The notes under the pieces: model-generated | Database searches by the model: none | The model's input: the letters and a program-made list of their open reading frames with translations, nothing else | What the model was told of the DNA's origin: nothing | Assembly (NCBI RefSeq): GCF_013364275.1 | Contig: NZ_CP054932.1 | Coordinates: 1,240,001-1,304,000 of the forward strand | Direction of reading: 5' to 3' | Origin: Actinomadura sp. NAK00032 | GTDB taxonomy: Bacteria > Actinomycetota > Actinomycetes > Streptosporangiales > Streptosporangiaceae | Length of the DNA: 64,000 bases | Shown here: one piece after another, positions 38,141 through 47,254 of the stretch | Layout: each line of letters starts with the position of its first letter | How positions within the stretch are numbered: position 1 is the first letter of the stretch | Program-made: the position numbers and the translations under genes

Positions 38141-39391
38141 ATGAGCGATCTTCCGCTGCGTTCGCAGCTGGCCGTCGCGCTCGGTCGTACGGCCGCCAAG
38201 ATGTCCCGAATGGCGGGCCGCGGGGACGGCTCGGTGATCGGCGGACGGGTCGGCCTCCGCCTCGACCCCGAGCTGCTGACCAGGCTCGCGAAGGACCGCA
38301 AGCTCGTCCTCGTCAGCGCCACCAACGGCAAGACGACGACGACCCGGCTGATCACCTCGGCGATGACGCCGCTCGGGGAGGTCGCCACGAACGCGTTCGG
38401 CGCGAACATGCCGACGGGCCACGTGTCCGCGCTCGCGTCCGCGCCGTCCGCCCGCTACGGCGTGCTGGAATGCGACGAGAAGTACGTCCCGATGGTCCTG
38501 CGGGAGACCGGGGCGAACCTCGTCGCGCTGATGAACCTGAGCCGCGACCAGATGGACCGGGCCGCCGAGATCTGGCTGCTGGCGGGCAAGTGGCGCCGCG
38601 CCCTGGAGGCGTCCCCGACCAGCCATGTCATCGCCAACTGCGACGACCCGCTCGTCACCTGGGGCGCGGCCACCGCCAAGAGCGTCACTTGGGTCGCCGT
38701 CGGTCAGCACTGGCGCGAGGACTCCTGGTGCTGCCCCGAGTGCGGCGGTCCCCTCGACCGGCAGGACACCGACGAGGACAGCGACTGGGCCTGCCGCCAG
38801 TGCCACTTCCGCCGCCCCCGCCCCGACTGGGCGCTGCGCGGCGACACCGTCACCGGGCCCGACGGCCGGGCGTTCTCGCTCGCCGGCCTGTCGCTGCCGG
38901 GCCGCGCGAACCGCTCGAACGCGCTGGTCGCGCTCGCGGTCGTCGCCCAGTTCGGCGTCCCGCCCGAGCAGGCCCTCCCGCTGCTGTCGCAGGTCACCTC
39001 GGTCGCCGGCCGGTACACGACGGTCGAGCACCAGGGCCGGTCGATCCGGCTGCTGCTGTCGAAGAACCCGGCGGGCTGGCTGGAGGCGTTCGACGTGCTG
39101 CAGCCCGCGCCCGGCCCGGTCGCGCTGTCGATCAACGCGCAGGGGCCGGACGGCCGCGACACGTCCTGGCTGTGGGACGTCGACTACCGCATCCTGCGCG
39201 GCCGCCCGGTCTGGGTCACCGGCGAGCGCCGCATCGACCTCGCCGCCCGGCTGGAGGCCGCCGACGTATCGTTCACCGTCGTGGACGACATCGACCAGGC
39301 GGTCATGGCCGTCCCGCCGGGGCACCTCGACGTGATCGCCAACTACACCGCCTTCCAGAACATCCGAACGAGGTACGGCCGTGTCGTCTGA
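38141..39391 (+). CDS. murT: Lipid II isoglutaminyl synthase subunit MurT
   Basis: 416 aa. Mur-ligase core with the ATP loop SATNGKTTTTR (59-69), CDEKYVP, NLSRDQMDR and an inserted Cys4 zinc ribbon (CCPEC at 197-201, CRQC at 218-221) specific to MurT. C-terminal DUF1727 domain follows. With GatD it amidates the alpha-carboxyl of D-Glu in lipid II to D-isoglutamine at the cytoplasmic face. SD GGAG precedes the ATG. Overlaps gatD by 11 bp, the usual order. Confidence 0.96.
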   Translation: MSDLPLRSQLAVALGRTAAKMSRMAGRGDGSVIGGRVGLRLDPELLTRLAKDRKLVLVSATNGKTTTTRLITSAMTPLGEVATNAFGANMPTGHVSALASAPSARYGVLECDEKYVPMVLRETGANLVALMNLSRDQMDRAAEIWLLAGKWRRALEASPTSHVIANCDDPLVTWGAATAKSVTWVAVGQHWREDSWCCPECGGPLDRQDTDEDSDWACRQCHFRRPRPDWALRGDTVTGPDGRAFSLAGLSLPGRANRSNALVALAVVAQFGVPPEQALPLLSQVTSVAGRYTTVEHQGRSIRLLLSKNPAGWLEAFDVLQPAPGPVALSINAQGPDGRDTSWLWDVDYRILRGRPVWVTGERRIDLAARLEAADVSFTVVDDIDQAVMAVPPGHLDVIANYTAFQNIRTRYGRVV

Positions 39392-40097
39392 CCGCATCAA
39401 AATCGTCTGGATCTACCCGGACCTGCTCAGCACCTACGGCGACCAGGGCAACACGATCGTCCTGGAGCGGCGTGCGGCGCTGCGCGGCATCCCGACCGAG
39501 ACCGTGAGCCTGCGCTCGGACGAGCCCGTCCCCGCCGACGGCGACATCTACCTGCTCGGCGGCGGCGAGGACCGCCCGCAGATCCTCGCGGCGCACCGGC
39601 TGCGCGGCGACGGCGGCCTCGCGCGCGCCGTCCAGTCCGGCGCGGTGGTCTTCGCCGTCTGCGCCGGCTACCAGCTGCTCGGCCACGAGTTCGGCGGCGA
39701 GGAGGGGCAGCCCGTGCCCGGCCTCGGCCTGCTCGACATCCGCTCCGGGCGCGGCGAGCAGCGCGCCGTCGGCGAGATCGTCGGGGACGTGGCGGCCGAG
39801 CTGAACGTCCCCCGCATCACCGGCTTCGAGAACCACCAGGGCGTCACGCAGCTCGGCCCGAACGCGCGGCCGTTCGCGAAGGTGCTGCACGGTGTGGGCA
39901 ACGGCGGCGGCGACGGCTTCGAGGGCGCCTACAGCGGGCGCGTCCTCGGCACGTACATGCACGGGCCGGCGCTCGTCCGCAACCCCGGCCTCGCCGACCT
40001 GCTGCTGCGCTGGGCGGTCGGCCGCGAGCTGCAGCCGCTGGACGACTCCTGGGCGGGCCGCCTGCGCGAGGAGCGCCTGCGCGCCGTCGCCGGCTGA
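39381..40097 (+). CDS. gatD: Lipid II isoglutaminyl synthase glutaminase subunit GatD
   Basis: 238 aa, GTG start inside the end of murT. Class I glutamine amidotransferase: nucleophile Cys94 in FAVCAGYQLL and His194 in YMHGPALV. GatD releases ammonia from glutamine and passes it to MurT. IYPDLLSTYGDQGN at the N-terminus is characteristic of the family. The pair is typical of actinobacteria and firmicutes with amidated peptidoglycan. Confidence 0.95.
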   Translation: MSSDRIKIVWIYPDLLSTYGDQGNTIVLERRAALRGIPTETVSLRSDEPVPADGDIYLLGGGEDRPQILAAHRLRGDGGLARAVQSGAVVFAVCAGYQLLGHEFGGEEGQPVPGLGLLDIRSGRGEQRAVGEIVGDVAAELNVPRITGFENHQGVTQLGPNARPFAKVLHGVGNGGGDGFEGAYSGRVLGTYMHGPALVRNPGLADLLLRWAVGRELQPLDDSWAGRLREERLRAVAG

Positions 40098-40173
40098 CCC
40101 GCCGACCGGATCGGCCGGTTCCGGGCGGTTTTGGGTCTGGTCGGACGGTGGCGCCGGTGCCACCGTAGCGATC

Positions 40174-41592
40174 ATGATCTGCTGCCGTCCGAGCCGCCGG
40201 GCCCTGCTCCGCTGGAGCGCCATCGCCGCGGGCGCGTCGCTGCTGCCCGGCACCGCGTGGGCGGACGGCGGCGCCGTCCGGCCGGTGAACCTCGAACTGG
40301 TCACCGTCACCGAGACGACGGCCGTCCTCACCTGGTACACCGGCGCCCCCGGAACGGACGACGGCCTGGGGCGCATGAGGCCCGCGCCGTCCGACGCGGA
40401 GGTGCTCTACGGGACGCACCCGTCCCGCCTGACGTCCGTCGCCCACGGCCCGTCCGGCACGCCGTACCACTACGTCGAACTGACCGGTCTCGAACCGGGA
40501 CGCACGTACTACTACAAGGCGCGCTCGGCCGGGCAGGACGCGGCGCCGACCTGGCTGGCGTTCGGGACGGCGGCGGGCAGCCCGCAAGGCGAGGTGTTCG
40601 CGTTCACGACCCCGCAGCCGCCGCCCGGCCGCCACCTGTTCTCCATCGCCCTCTGCAACGACCTCCACCTGGGCGAGACGGTCGCTGGCCTCGTCGGACA
40701 GCTCCCGTGGATCAAGGGCATCGAGCAGGTGCCGGGCCATCCGCCCTATCCCGAGGTGATGGCGAAGGCCCTGATCGCGGACGCCCGGAGCCGGGGCGCG
40801 TCCTACCTCCTGGCGGCCGGGGACGTCTCCAGCGAGGCGGCCCCCGCCGACCTCCAGAGCGCCAAGAGCATCCTCGACACGTTCGGCACCCTCGGCGGCG
40901 ACTACCTGGTGGCGCGAGGCAACCACGACCGCGCCCATGCGGGGACGCCCTACGGCGGCTGCACGCCCGGTTCCTGGCAGGGGAACGACTGCTTCAAGGA
41001 CGCCTTCTTCCCGTCCGGCCGGACGTACTTCTCACGCGACCTGCGCGGGCTGCGCGTCATCGGCCTCGACACCTACGACAAGCCGGGCGACGGCGGCGAC
41101 TCCGGCGGGCTCTCCGCCGGCCAGCGGGCCTGGTTCGAGGCGGAACTGGCGAAGGAGCCGGACCGGCCGACCCTCGTCTTCGGCCACCATCCGCTCTTCA
41201 CCGAGAACGACCCGCTCGCCATCACCGGCGCCCATTCGCTGGACGCGGGCCAGTCCCTGCGCATCCTCGCGGCCTACAACCGCACGCCCGGCGTGTTCCT
41301 GCACCATGCCGGGCACACGCACCGCAACCAGCGCTCGACGTTCCCTCTGGCGCCCCGCGTCGTCCAGCAGGAGGTGGGAGCGGTGAAGGAGTACCCGGGC
41401 GGTTTCACGCTCCTGCGGGTCCACACCGGCGGCTACGCGCTCAACTTCTACAAGACGCGCGGCGACGAGGCGCGGGCCTGGAGCGAGCGCAGCCGCCAGG
41501 AGCTGTCGGGCCAGTGGCCACAGCTCTCCCTGGGGAACCGTCCGGCCGACCGCAACACCGTCGTCACCCGGGACCTTTCGGGCCTCGGCTAG
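40174..41592 (+). CDS. Secreted calcineurin-like phosphoesterase (purple acid phosphatase type)
   Basis: 472 aa from ATG 40174. N-terminal SRRALLRWSAIAAGASLL fits a Tat signal (S-R-R-x-x-L) and is followed by a cleavage-like AWADG. A fibronectin-III-like domain (about 30-140, ending LTGLEPGRTYYYKA) precedes the metallophosphoesterase domain with NDLHLG, AAGDVSS, RGNHDRAH, FGHHPLF and HAGHTHRN, covering the five metal-binding blocks. Substrate could be a phosphomonoester or nucleotide; export agrees with co-factor loading before Tat transport. Its stop overlaps that of the convergent methyltransferase. Confidence 0.88.
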   Translation: MICCRPSRRALLRWSAIAAGASLLPGTAWADGGAVRPVNLELVTVTETTAVLTWYTGAPGTDDGLGRMRPAPSDAEVLYGTHPSRLTSVAHGPSGTPYHYVELTGLEPGRTYYYKARSAGQDAAPTWLAFGTAAGSPQGEVFAFTTPQPPPGRHLFSIALCNDLHLGETVAGLVGQLPWIKGIEQVPGHPPYPEVMAKALIADARSRGASYLLAAGDVSSEAAPADLQSAKSILDTFGTLGGDYLVARGNHDRAHAGTPYGGCTPGSWQGNDCFKDAFFPSGRTYFSRDLRGLRVIGLDTYDKPGDGGDSGGLSAGQRAWFEAELAKEPDRPTLVFGHHPLFTENDPLAITGAHSLDAGQSLRILAAYNRTPGVFLHHAGHTHRNQRSTFPLAPRVVQQEVGAVKEYPGGFTLLRVHTGGYALNFYKTRGDEARAWSERSRQELSGQWPQLSLGNRPADRNTVVTRDLSGLG

Positions 41593-42428
41593 TCGGTCTT
41601 GCGGGCGACGCCGGCGTAGCACCACTGGCGCTCGGCGCCGGGCGGGATGGTCGTGCGGGGATCGGGGCGCCACAGCGACAGCGTGGTGAGGCCCGGTTCC
41701 ACGAGATCGAACCCGTCGAACAGCCGCATCACGTGGTCGCGGCTGCGCAGGGTGATCTGGTAGGTGGCCTTCTCGTACACCGCGCCCGCCTCCCGGACCC
41801 GGCTGTCGGCGTCGAAGTCGGCGGTCACGTGCGACACCGCCAGGTAGCTGCCGGGGGCCATGACGGAGCGGAGCCGCGCCACGATGCCGGGCGGGTCGGC
41901 CTCGTCGTCGATGAAGTGCAGCACCGCCAGCATCAGCACCGCGACCGGCCGGTCGAAGTCGATGAGGTCGTTCAGCTCGCGGTCGGCCAGGATGTCGTCC
42001 GGCCGCCGGGCGTCGCCCTGGATGACGGTCACCTCCGGCGTCCCGGCAAGCAGCGCGCGGCCGTGCGCGAGGACGACCGGCTCGATGTCGACGTACACGA
42101 CGCGGGCGTCCGGGGCGACCTGGTGCGCGATCTCGTGGACGTTGCCCTGCGTGGGCAGCCCGGAGCCGATGTCGATGAACTGCCGGATCCCGGACTCGGC
42201 CAGCAGGCGCACCGCGCGGCGCAGGAAGGCGCGGTTCTCCCGCGCGAGGAACGGGGTGTCCGGCGCGTGCCGGACGACCTCCTCCACGGCCTCCCGGTCG
42301 GCGGCGTAGTTGTCCTTGCCGCCGAGCAGGTAGTCGTACATCCGCGGGACGTTCGGCGTCGTCGGATCAACGATGTCCAGTGTCTTCTCCCCCGTCCTGC
42401 CGGGGCCGGACGATTTTCTGCCCGGCAT
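41589..42428 (-). CDS. DUF574 SAM-dependent methyltransferase
   Basis: 279 aa. Start placed at MPGRKSS; the frame is open far upstream, but that part is the shadow of the P450 gene. PNVPRMYDYLLGGKDNYAADRE is the diagnostic N-terminal motif of the actinobacterial Methyltransf_19/DUF574 family, followed by FIDIGSGLPTQGNVHE (SAM loop), VVYVDIEPVVLAHG and AVLMLAVLHFI. Targets of this expanded family are mostly unknown, and many members sit beside regulatory or secondary-metabolism genes. Divergent from the P450 gene, 84 bp apart. Confidence 0.9.
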   Translation of the reverse strand: MPGRKSSGPGRTGEKTLDIVDPTTPNVPRMYDYLLGGKDNYAADREAVEEVVRHAPDTPFLARENRAFLRRAVRLLAESGIRQFIDIGSGLPTQGNVHEIAHQVAPDARVVYVDIEPVVLAHGRALLAGTPEVTVIQGDARRPDDILADRELNDLIDFDRPVAVLMLAVLHFIDDEADPPGIVARLRSVMAPGSYLAVSHVTADFDADSRVREAGAVYEKATYQITLRSRDHVMRLFDGFDLVEPGLTTLSLWRPDPRTTIPPGAERQWCYAGVARKTD

Positions 42429-42512
42429 ATCGCGAACTATGCACGAACATGTAAGCATTGTGATCAACTCCGTAACAACCGAAACGACCATCCTGACGGC
42501 GGGAGAGCGCAA

Positions 42513-43841
42513 ATGCGACGCGACGGAGCCACCCCCTCGCAGATCCCCGGACCGGCCGCGGAAAATGACGGCGCCGCGGCCATCGCGGCGGCCGGCGGGC
42601 TGCACAACTACCAGTTGGAACTGCACGCGGAGTACGGGCCGGTGGTGCGGTTCCCGCTGCCCGGCGCGGACGTGGCGGTGTCGGTCGCCGACCCCGTCCT
42701 GCTGGAGGCCACCGCGAAGATCGACAAGCGGCCGGAGAAGCTGTTCGAGTTCCTCGCGCCGCTGCAGGAGGCGGGCAACCTGCAGACGATCCCCGCCGAC
42801 GAGCACGGCCCGTGGCGGCGGACGATGCTGTCGGTGCTGGCCGGGCGGCCGTCGCACGAGGCGCACTTCGCGCAGTTCACCGCGCTGGCGACCGAGATGG
42901 CCGACCGCTGGGCGGCCGCCGCGGGGCCGGTCGTCCTGCAGCGGGACCTGAGCGCGCTGTCGCTGCGCATGATCTGCCGCTACGCGCTCGGCAGCGGCCT
43001 GGAGGACGAGGAGTCCGCGGGCCGCGTGGTGGAGGCGTTCGAGACCGTCCTCACCGAGTACATGGGCTCGCCGGGCCCGGCGAGCGCGCAGGCCGAGGAG
43101 GCCCTGGCCTACCTGCGCGGGACCGTCGACGACGTCCTCGCCGCCCACCGCGACCGCGGCACCGGCGAGGCCGAGCGCAGCGACATGATCGCGGCGCTGG
43201 CGGCGTCCGGCGAGTCGCCGGCGCGGATCCGCGACACGGTGCTGATGACGATGCTCGCCGCCCACCACACCACCGGCGTCGCGATCTCCTGGACGCTGTA
43301 CCTGCTGGCCCGGCACCCCGACGTGGCCAAGCGCGTCGCGGACGAGGTGGACGGCGTCCTCGGCGACCGGGCCGCGCCCGGCTACGCCGACCTGAAGGCG
43401 CTCACCGAGCTGGACATGGCCCTCAAGGAGGCGATGCGCCTCTACCCGCCGGGGCCCTACGGAGCGCGTGAGGCCACCGAGGACGTCGTCCTCGGCGAGT
43501 ACACCGTGCCCGCCGGGACGACGATCTTCTACCCGTTCTGGGCCGTCCACATGAACCCCGAGTACTGGCCCGACCCGCAGGTCTACGACCCGGAGCGGTT
43601 CACCCCGGAGGCGTCCGCCGGCCGTCCGCGGCTCGCCTACATCCCGTTCGGGCTCGGCCCGCGCAGCTGCGAGGGCGCGACGCTGGCGATGGTGGAGGCC
43701 GAACTCGTCCTGGCCGTCCTGCTGAAGCGGTTCCGGTTCGAGCTCGCGCCGGGGCAGACGATCACTCCCATCGAGCGCTTCGTGCTGTGGGCGGCCGACG
43801 ACATCGCGATGAACCTGACTCCGCGCGAAACGGCGCTGTGA
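42513..43841 (+). CDS. Cytochrome P450
   Basis: 442 aa, GGGAG seven bases before the ATG. I-helix LAAHHTT (249-254, a variant of AGxxT), ExxR EAMR (306-309), PERF (360-363) and heme loop FGLGPRSCEG with Cys386 as the axial ligand. Soluble, so a class I P450 needing separate ferredoxin and reductase, neither of which is in the window. The proline-rich IPGP start and overall length resemble CYP102/CYP-fatty-acid-like soluble bacterial forms, but the subfamily cannot be set by eye. Confidence 0.93.
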   Translation: MRRDGATPSQIPGPAAENDGAAAIAAAGGLHNYQLELHAEYGPVVRFPLPGADVAVSVADPVLLEATAKIDKRPEKLFEFLAPLQEAGNLQTIPADEHGPWRRTMLSVLAGRPSHEAHFAQFTALATEMADRWAAAAGPVVLQRDLSALSLRMICRYALGSGLEDEESAGRVVEAFETVLTEYMGSPGPASAQAEEALAYLRGTVDDVLAAHRDRGTGEAERSDMIAALAASGESPARIRDTVLMTMLAAHHTTGVAISWTLYLLARHPDVAKRVADEVDGVLGDRAAPGYADLKALTELDMALKEAMRLYPPGPYGAREATEDVVLGEYTVPAGTTIFYPFWAVHMNPEYWPDPQVYDPERFTPEASAGRPRLAYIPFGLGPRSCEGATLAMVEAELVLAVLLKRFRFELAPGQTITPIERFVLWAADDIAMNLTPRETAL

Positions 43842-43916
43842 CCGGTGCCATATTGAATCGTCAACCAATTCCGCGCGGGCCGGTAATTGACGCGGTCGGC
43901 CTTTCGAATCGGTCGA

Positions 43917-43937
43917 GCGGGCCGCTTTCCGGCCCGC
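43917..43937 (+). terminator. GC-rich hairpin after the P450 gene
   Basis: GCGGGCCG, loop CTTTC, CGGCCCGC: a perfect 8-bp stem 75 bp after the P450 stop. No T-tract, as usual in actinomycetes. Confidence 0.6.
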
Positions 43938-44080
43938 CGTAACGGTGGCCTTGAGCGACCGGTCCCGGCCCGGCGATCCGGCCCTCTTCTGGACGGCCGA
44001 ATCTCCCAGGTACCTACTATCCCGGTGCAGTTGGCGTCGCCGTCGTCGCAAGAGACGGCAGTGAGGAGCGGGAACCGATC

Positions 44081-44923
44081 ATGATCGTGGTAACGGGTGC
44101 GACCGGGAACGTCGGACGGCCGCTGGTGCGCGCCCTGGCGGAGACGGGGGAGCGGGTGACGGCGGTGTCGCGGGGCACACCGGTCGACCTGCCGGACGGA
44201 GCCGTGCACGTCCGGGCCGACCTGTCCGAACCGGAGACCCTGCGGCCCGCGTTCGACGGCGCCGAGACGCTGTTCCTGCACGACGGCGGCGCCGGCGGCC
44301 AGCGGCTCGGCTCGTGGGCCATCCTGGAGGCGGCCCGCGATGCCGGCGTGCGGCGCGTCGTCCTGCTCTCGTCGCAGGGCGTGGCAACCCGGCCGGAGTC
44401 GCCCTCGCACGGGGGCATCATGGCGGCGCGCGAGGAGGTGGTCCGCGAGTCGGGCCTCGCCTGGACGATCCTGCGCCCCGGCGTCTTCGCGTCCAACGCC
44501 TACAGCTGGGCGGAGCAGGTGCGCGCCGAGCGGACCGTCGCCGCGCCGTTCGGCGACGTCGGCATCCCGGTGATCGACCCGGTGGACATCGCGGCGGTCG
44601 CGGCCGCCGCCCTGCGCCGGGACGAGCACGTGGGCCGGGTCTACGAGCTGAACGGGCCGGCCGCCGTCACGCCCCGGCAGCAGGCCGCGGCGATCGGCGC
44701 GGCCCTCGGCGAGCCGGTGCGGTTCGTCGAGCTGACCCGGGCGCAGGCGCTCGCGCGGATGCCGGCGTTCGTGCCGGCGCCGGTCGTCGACACCTTGCTG
44801 CGGATCCTCGGCGAGCCGAAGCCCGCCGAGTTGCGGCTCAGCCCCGATGTCGAGCGGGTCCTCGGCCGGGCGCCCCGCTCCTTCGAGGAGTGGGCCCGCG
44901 CCAACGTCGCGGCCTTCCAGTAG
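44081..44923 (+). CDS. NmrA/SDR-a5-like NAD(P)-binding protein
   Basis: 280 aa. Rossmann motif VTGATGNVGRPLVRAL at the very N-terminus, VVLLSSQG, then LAWTILRPGVFASNAYSW in the place of the SDR YxxxK region, as in NmrA-like atypical SDRs. C-terminal VYELNGPAAVTPRQQA and RSFEEWARANVAAFQ are typical for actinobacterial quinone-oxidoreductase-like or redox-sensing NmrA proteins. Likely a monocistronic gene ending in a strong hairpin. Substrate unknown. Confidence 0.88.
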   Translation: MIVVTGATGNVGRPLVRALAETGERVTAVSRGTPVDLPDGAVHVRADLSEPETLRPAFDGAETLFLHDGGAGGQRLGSWAILEAARDAGVRRVVLLSSQGVATRPESPSHGGIMAAREEVVRESGLAWTILRPGVFASNAYSWAEQVRAERTVAAPFGDVGIPVIDPVDIAAVAAAALRRDEHVGRVYELNGPAAVTPRQQAAAIGAALGEPVRFVELTRAQALARMPAFVPAPVVDTLLRILGEPKPAELRLSPDVERVLGRAPRSFEEWARANVAAFQ

Positions 44924-44933
44924 GGGACGGTGC

Positions 44934-44965
44934 GGCGCGGCGACCGGAGGCCGGGTCGCCGCGCC
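44934..44965. terminator. Bidirectional terminator hairpin
   Basis: Perfect 12-bp stem GGCGCGGCGACC / GGTCGCCGCGCC with an 8-nt loop, lying between the convergent oxidoreductase and xylanase genes, so it can serve both. Confidence 0.8.
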
Positions 44966-44983
44966 ACAAGAGCGGTGTGCCGG

Positions 44984-46018
44984 TCAGGCGCTGCAGGAGA
45001 CCGTCGGCCACGTCCACGTGCCGTTGGTCTGAAGGGTCACGCCGAAGTCGTCGCCGTTGCCGTTCGGCCGCGCCGTCATGACCTGGCCGCTGGAGTCCCA
45101 GCTCGCCGCGGTGTTCCAGGTAGCGATGATCTTCTCTGGGGACGGGACGTTCATCGTCACGGTCCAGTTGCTGGAGCCGGACACCGAGACGTTGAGGTTG
45201 TACCGGTCGCTCCACTTCTGCCCGGCCGACAGCGTCGCGGTGCAGCCGCCGGTGCCGCCGCCCCCACCGCCTCCGCCTCCGCCCCCGCCCCCGCCTCCGC
45301 CGGAGCCGCCGACCGTGATGTTGGAGCTGCCGCTGCTCTGGTAACCCTCGGTCGCGAGGATCATGTAGTAGTTGAAGCTGCCCAGGTTCATGCCCTTGCT
45401 CGCCCAGGCGTCGAAGTGGTTGCCGGTCGTGATGGTCCCGCCCGTCCGCTTCGACTGCCGGACGCTCCAGTACTGCTGGAAGGTCTTGGTGCCCTCGACG
45501 GACGGCGCGTTGTACCGCGTCGTCTGGTAGATGTCGTAGGTGCCGCCGTCGCTGGTGACGGTGCCCTTGTAGGTTCCGGTGGGCCGGTAGGTGCCCCAGT
45601 TGTCGACGATGTAGTACTCGACGAGCGGGTTGGACGTCCAGCCGTAGAGGGCCAGGTAGGCGTTGCCGGACGGGTTGAAGCTGCCCGAGTAGGCAACGCT
45701 CCTGCGGCCGCCGTTGCTCCACCCCTTGCCGGCGACGAAGTTGCCGACGTTGCTCCAGTTCATGCGGTAGTTGCCGCCGGAGCCGAGGGTCATCGAGGTC
45801 GACCCGCCGCCGTCCGTCCAGAAGGAGTAGTAGTAGCCGTTGTTCGTGCCGGTCTGGTTCGTGGTGATGGTCGTGTCGGCGCTGGCGGTGCCGGGCAGGA
45901 GCGCCGTGGCCGTCGCCAGCGCCACGGCGCAGGCGCCGATGACGGGCTTGGTGCGGATGAGCGTCGCGGGGCGGCGTCCGCGGCCCTGCGGGGTGCTGCT
46001 GATGGGCGCGCTCTTCAT
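44984..46018 (-). CDS. Secreted GH11 endo-1,4-beta-xylanase with CBM2
   Basis: 344 aa. Long twin-basic signal peptide ending TASA near 47. GH11 domain (about 48-235): catalytic Glu134 in [13 protein letters not shown] and Glu224 in [12 protein letters not shown], with GKGWSNG and YLALYGWT blocks. A linker with a run of about 16 Gly leads to a C-terminal CBM2 (about 258-344) with Cys258 and Cys342 for the disulfide and aromatic W residues for cellulose/xylan binding. The upstream region carries GAAA/TTTC palindromes. A saprophytic, lignocellulose-degrading lifestyle is implied. Confidence 0.96.
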   Translation of the reverse strand: MKSAPISSTPQGRGRRPATLIRTKPVIGACAVALATATALLPGTASADTTITTNQTGTNNGYYYSFWTDGGGSTSMTLGSGGNYRMNWSNVGNFVAGKGWSNGGRRSVAYSGSFNPSGNAYLALYGWTSNPLVEYYIVDNWGTYRPTGTYKGTVTSDGGTYDIYQTTRYNAPSVEGTKTFQQYWSVRQSKRTGGTITTGNHFDAWASKGMNLGSFNYYMILATEGYQSSGSSNITVGGSGGGGGGGGGGGGGGGGTGGCTATLSAGQKWSDRYNLNVSVSGSSNWTVTMNVPSPEKIIATWNTAASWDSSGQVMTARPNGNGDDFGVTLQTNGTWTWPTVSCSA

Positions 46019-46254
46019 GGGGGTGGGTCCTTACTCGTGACGCGGGCGGGGCGGCCGGGCCAGCGCTGGACGACCCGGTCGGTCGCCGGGGGGCGGGGGG
46101 ATCGATCGGCGGGAGCGGGAGTCGGGGCCGTCCCGCGAGGGGACGGCCCGAGGACGTGCGCCGGACGGGGTGGCCCGGGTCGGCGGTGCCGCGCGGGGTG
46201 GTCGAGGCCCGTCGATGGCGCCAGTGTTCGTCCGCCCCCGGCGGCATGTCAACA

Positions 46255-46270
46255 GTTTCGGAAACCTTTC
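46255..46270 (-). promoter_or_regulatory. GAAA/TTTC palindromes, xylanase operator candidate 1
   Basis: GTTTCGGAAAC (46255-46265) is a perfect inverted repeat and overlaps GAAACCTTTC (46261-46270). About 240 bp before the xylanase ATG. From memory, GAAA-N-TTTC motifs are common upstream of actinobacterial xylanase genes. Confidence 0.5.
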
Positions 46271-46388
46271 GAAGCCCCCGCTCGCGTTCACCTCACCTTT
46301 CGCCTGGTCGGCGAACGCCTCGCCGACCACAGTCCAAATTCCTGGACAGGTGGGACGGAATCATGATCGGCGGCAAGTCGTCCGCTCC

Positions 46389-46397
46389 GAAACTTTC
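46389..46397 (-). promoter_or_regulatory. GAAACTTTC palindrome, xylanase operator candidate 2
   Basis: A perfect 9-bp GAAA-C-TTTC palindrome about 130 bp upstream of candidate 1, in the same non-coding region. Confidence 0.4.
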
Positions 46398-46507
46398 TGC
46401 GCCGCCGAGCCGAGTTTCGACCACCCGCGCGAGGACGTCCCGGCGGTCACGGACTCACCCGGAGACCGGTTGGAAGCTCCACTGCCCATCTCTACGAGAT
46501 CGCGTGG

Positions 46508-47242
46508 CTAAGCCTCTGCCGCTCCTTGGGTGAGGGCGGCTATGCCGTCCAGGACGCGGTCGAGGCCGAAGACGAACTCGGCGTCGCCGTCGTCCCATTC
46601 GTCGTTCACGGCTCCGGCGGCCATGGCGGCGGAGACGGCGGGGAAACGGACCGGGTCGATCACGCGGGCGAGCGTCGTGGCGTAACGCGCGGCCTGGTCG
46701 GGCCCGGCGGCGCCGACGGCGATCGACAGGCCCGCCCATTGCCGGACGTACCCGGACAGCAGCATGACGACCGACAGCTTCTCGGACTCGGCCAGGCCCG
46801 TACCGTCGAGGCAGGTGAGGCCGCGTTCCAGCCAGGCGATCTGGTTCGGCATGAGCGGAGGCCCGCTGACGGGCATCTGCAGGACCCACGGGTGCCTTCT
46901 GAGTGCGTGCAGGATGGCCCAGGCCCATTCGGTCAGCCCAGCGCGCCAGTCCTTGTCCGCAGGCGCCTCGGGCGGGTGCGCGTAGGCGGCGTCCTGCATG
47001 AGGTCCAGCAGGTCGTCCTTGGCCGCGACATAGCGGTAGAGAGCCATGGTCGACACGCCGACCTCCTTGGCCACACGTGCCATGGACACCGCTGCCAGCC
47101 CGTCGGCGCGGGCGACGTCCAGGGCCGCCTGGACGATCTGCGGCAGGCTCAGCCCCGGTCTGGGCCCCTTGCCGGGACGATCCCGCAGCCCCCAGGCCAA
47201 CGCGATGCCGACGGGGATCTCCGGTTCCTCGATGTTGACCAC
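46508..47242 (-). CDS. TetR/AcrR family repressor
   Basis: About 244 aa. HTH near residues 30-80: LSLPQIVQAALDVARADGLAAV, then MARVAKEVGVSTMALYRYV is the classical TetR helix-turn-helix; the C-terminal part resembles the TetR_C ligand domain (WAWAILHALRRHPWVLQMP). GTG 47242 is the only start near the domain, but GGAG lies immediately in front of it, so the true start may be used from a very short leader. Divergent from a flavin monooxygenase gene, with operator-like repeats between them; it most likely represses that gene and itself until a substrate-like ligand binds. Confidence 0.87.
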   Translation of the reverse strand: MVNIEEPEIPVGIALAWGLRDRPGKGPRPGLSLPQIVQAALDVARADGLAAVSMARVAKEVGVSTMALYRYVAAKDDLLDLMQDAAYAHPPEAPADKDWRAGLTEWAWAILHALRRHPWVLQMPVSGPPLMPNQIAWLERGLTCLDGTGLAESEKLSVVMLLSGYVRQWAGLSIAVGAAGPDQAARYATTLARVIDPVRFPAVSAAMAAGAVNDEWDDGDAEFVFGLDRVLDGIAALTQGAAEA

Positions 47243-47254
47243 CTCCGTGGATCT

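Larger units (their letters stand above)
46019..46507. other. Xylanase upstream region
   Basis: 489 bp without a gene. Holds the xylanase SD (AAGGA, nine bases from its ATG) and the two GAAA/TTTC palindromic sites listed separately; between them I see no reading frame with coding character. Confidence 0.65.

Noticed and set aside
40131..42512. Upstream extension of the P450 frame (whole open frame 1236 codons)
   Set aside because: The first ~790 codons are shadows of the phosphoesterase and methyltransferase genes; SD and IPGP motif place the start at 42513.
42429..44051. Upstream extension of the DUF574 methyltransferase frame
   Set aside because: This part is the antisense of the P450 gene; homology begins only at MPGRKSS (42428).
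41589..46018. Secondary-metabolite cluster around the P450 and methyltransferase
   Set aside because: No synthase, NRPS/PKS, terpene or RiPP core gene is present, and neighbours are unrelated housekeeping or secreted enzymes.
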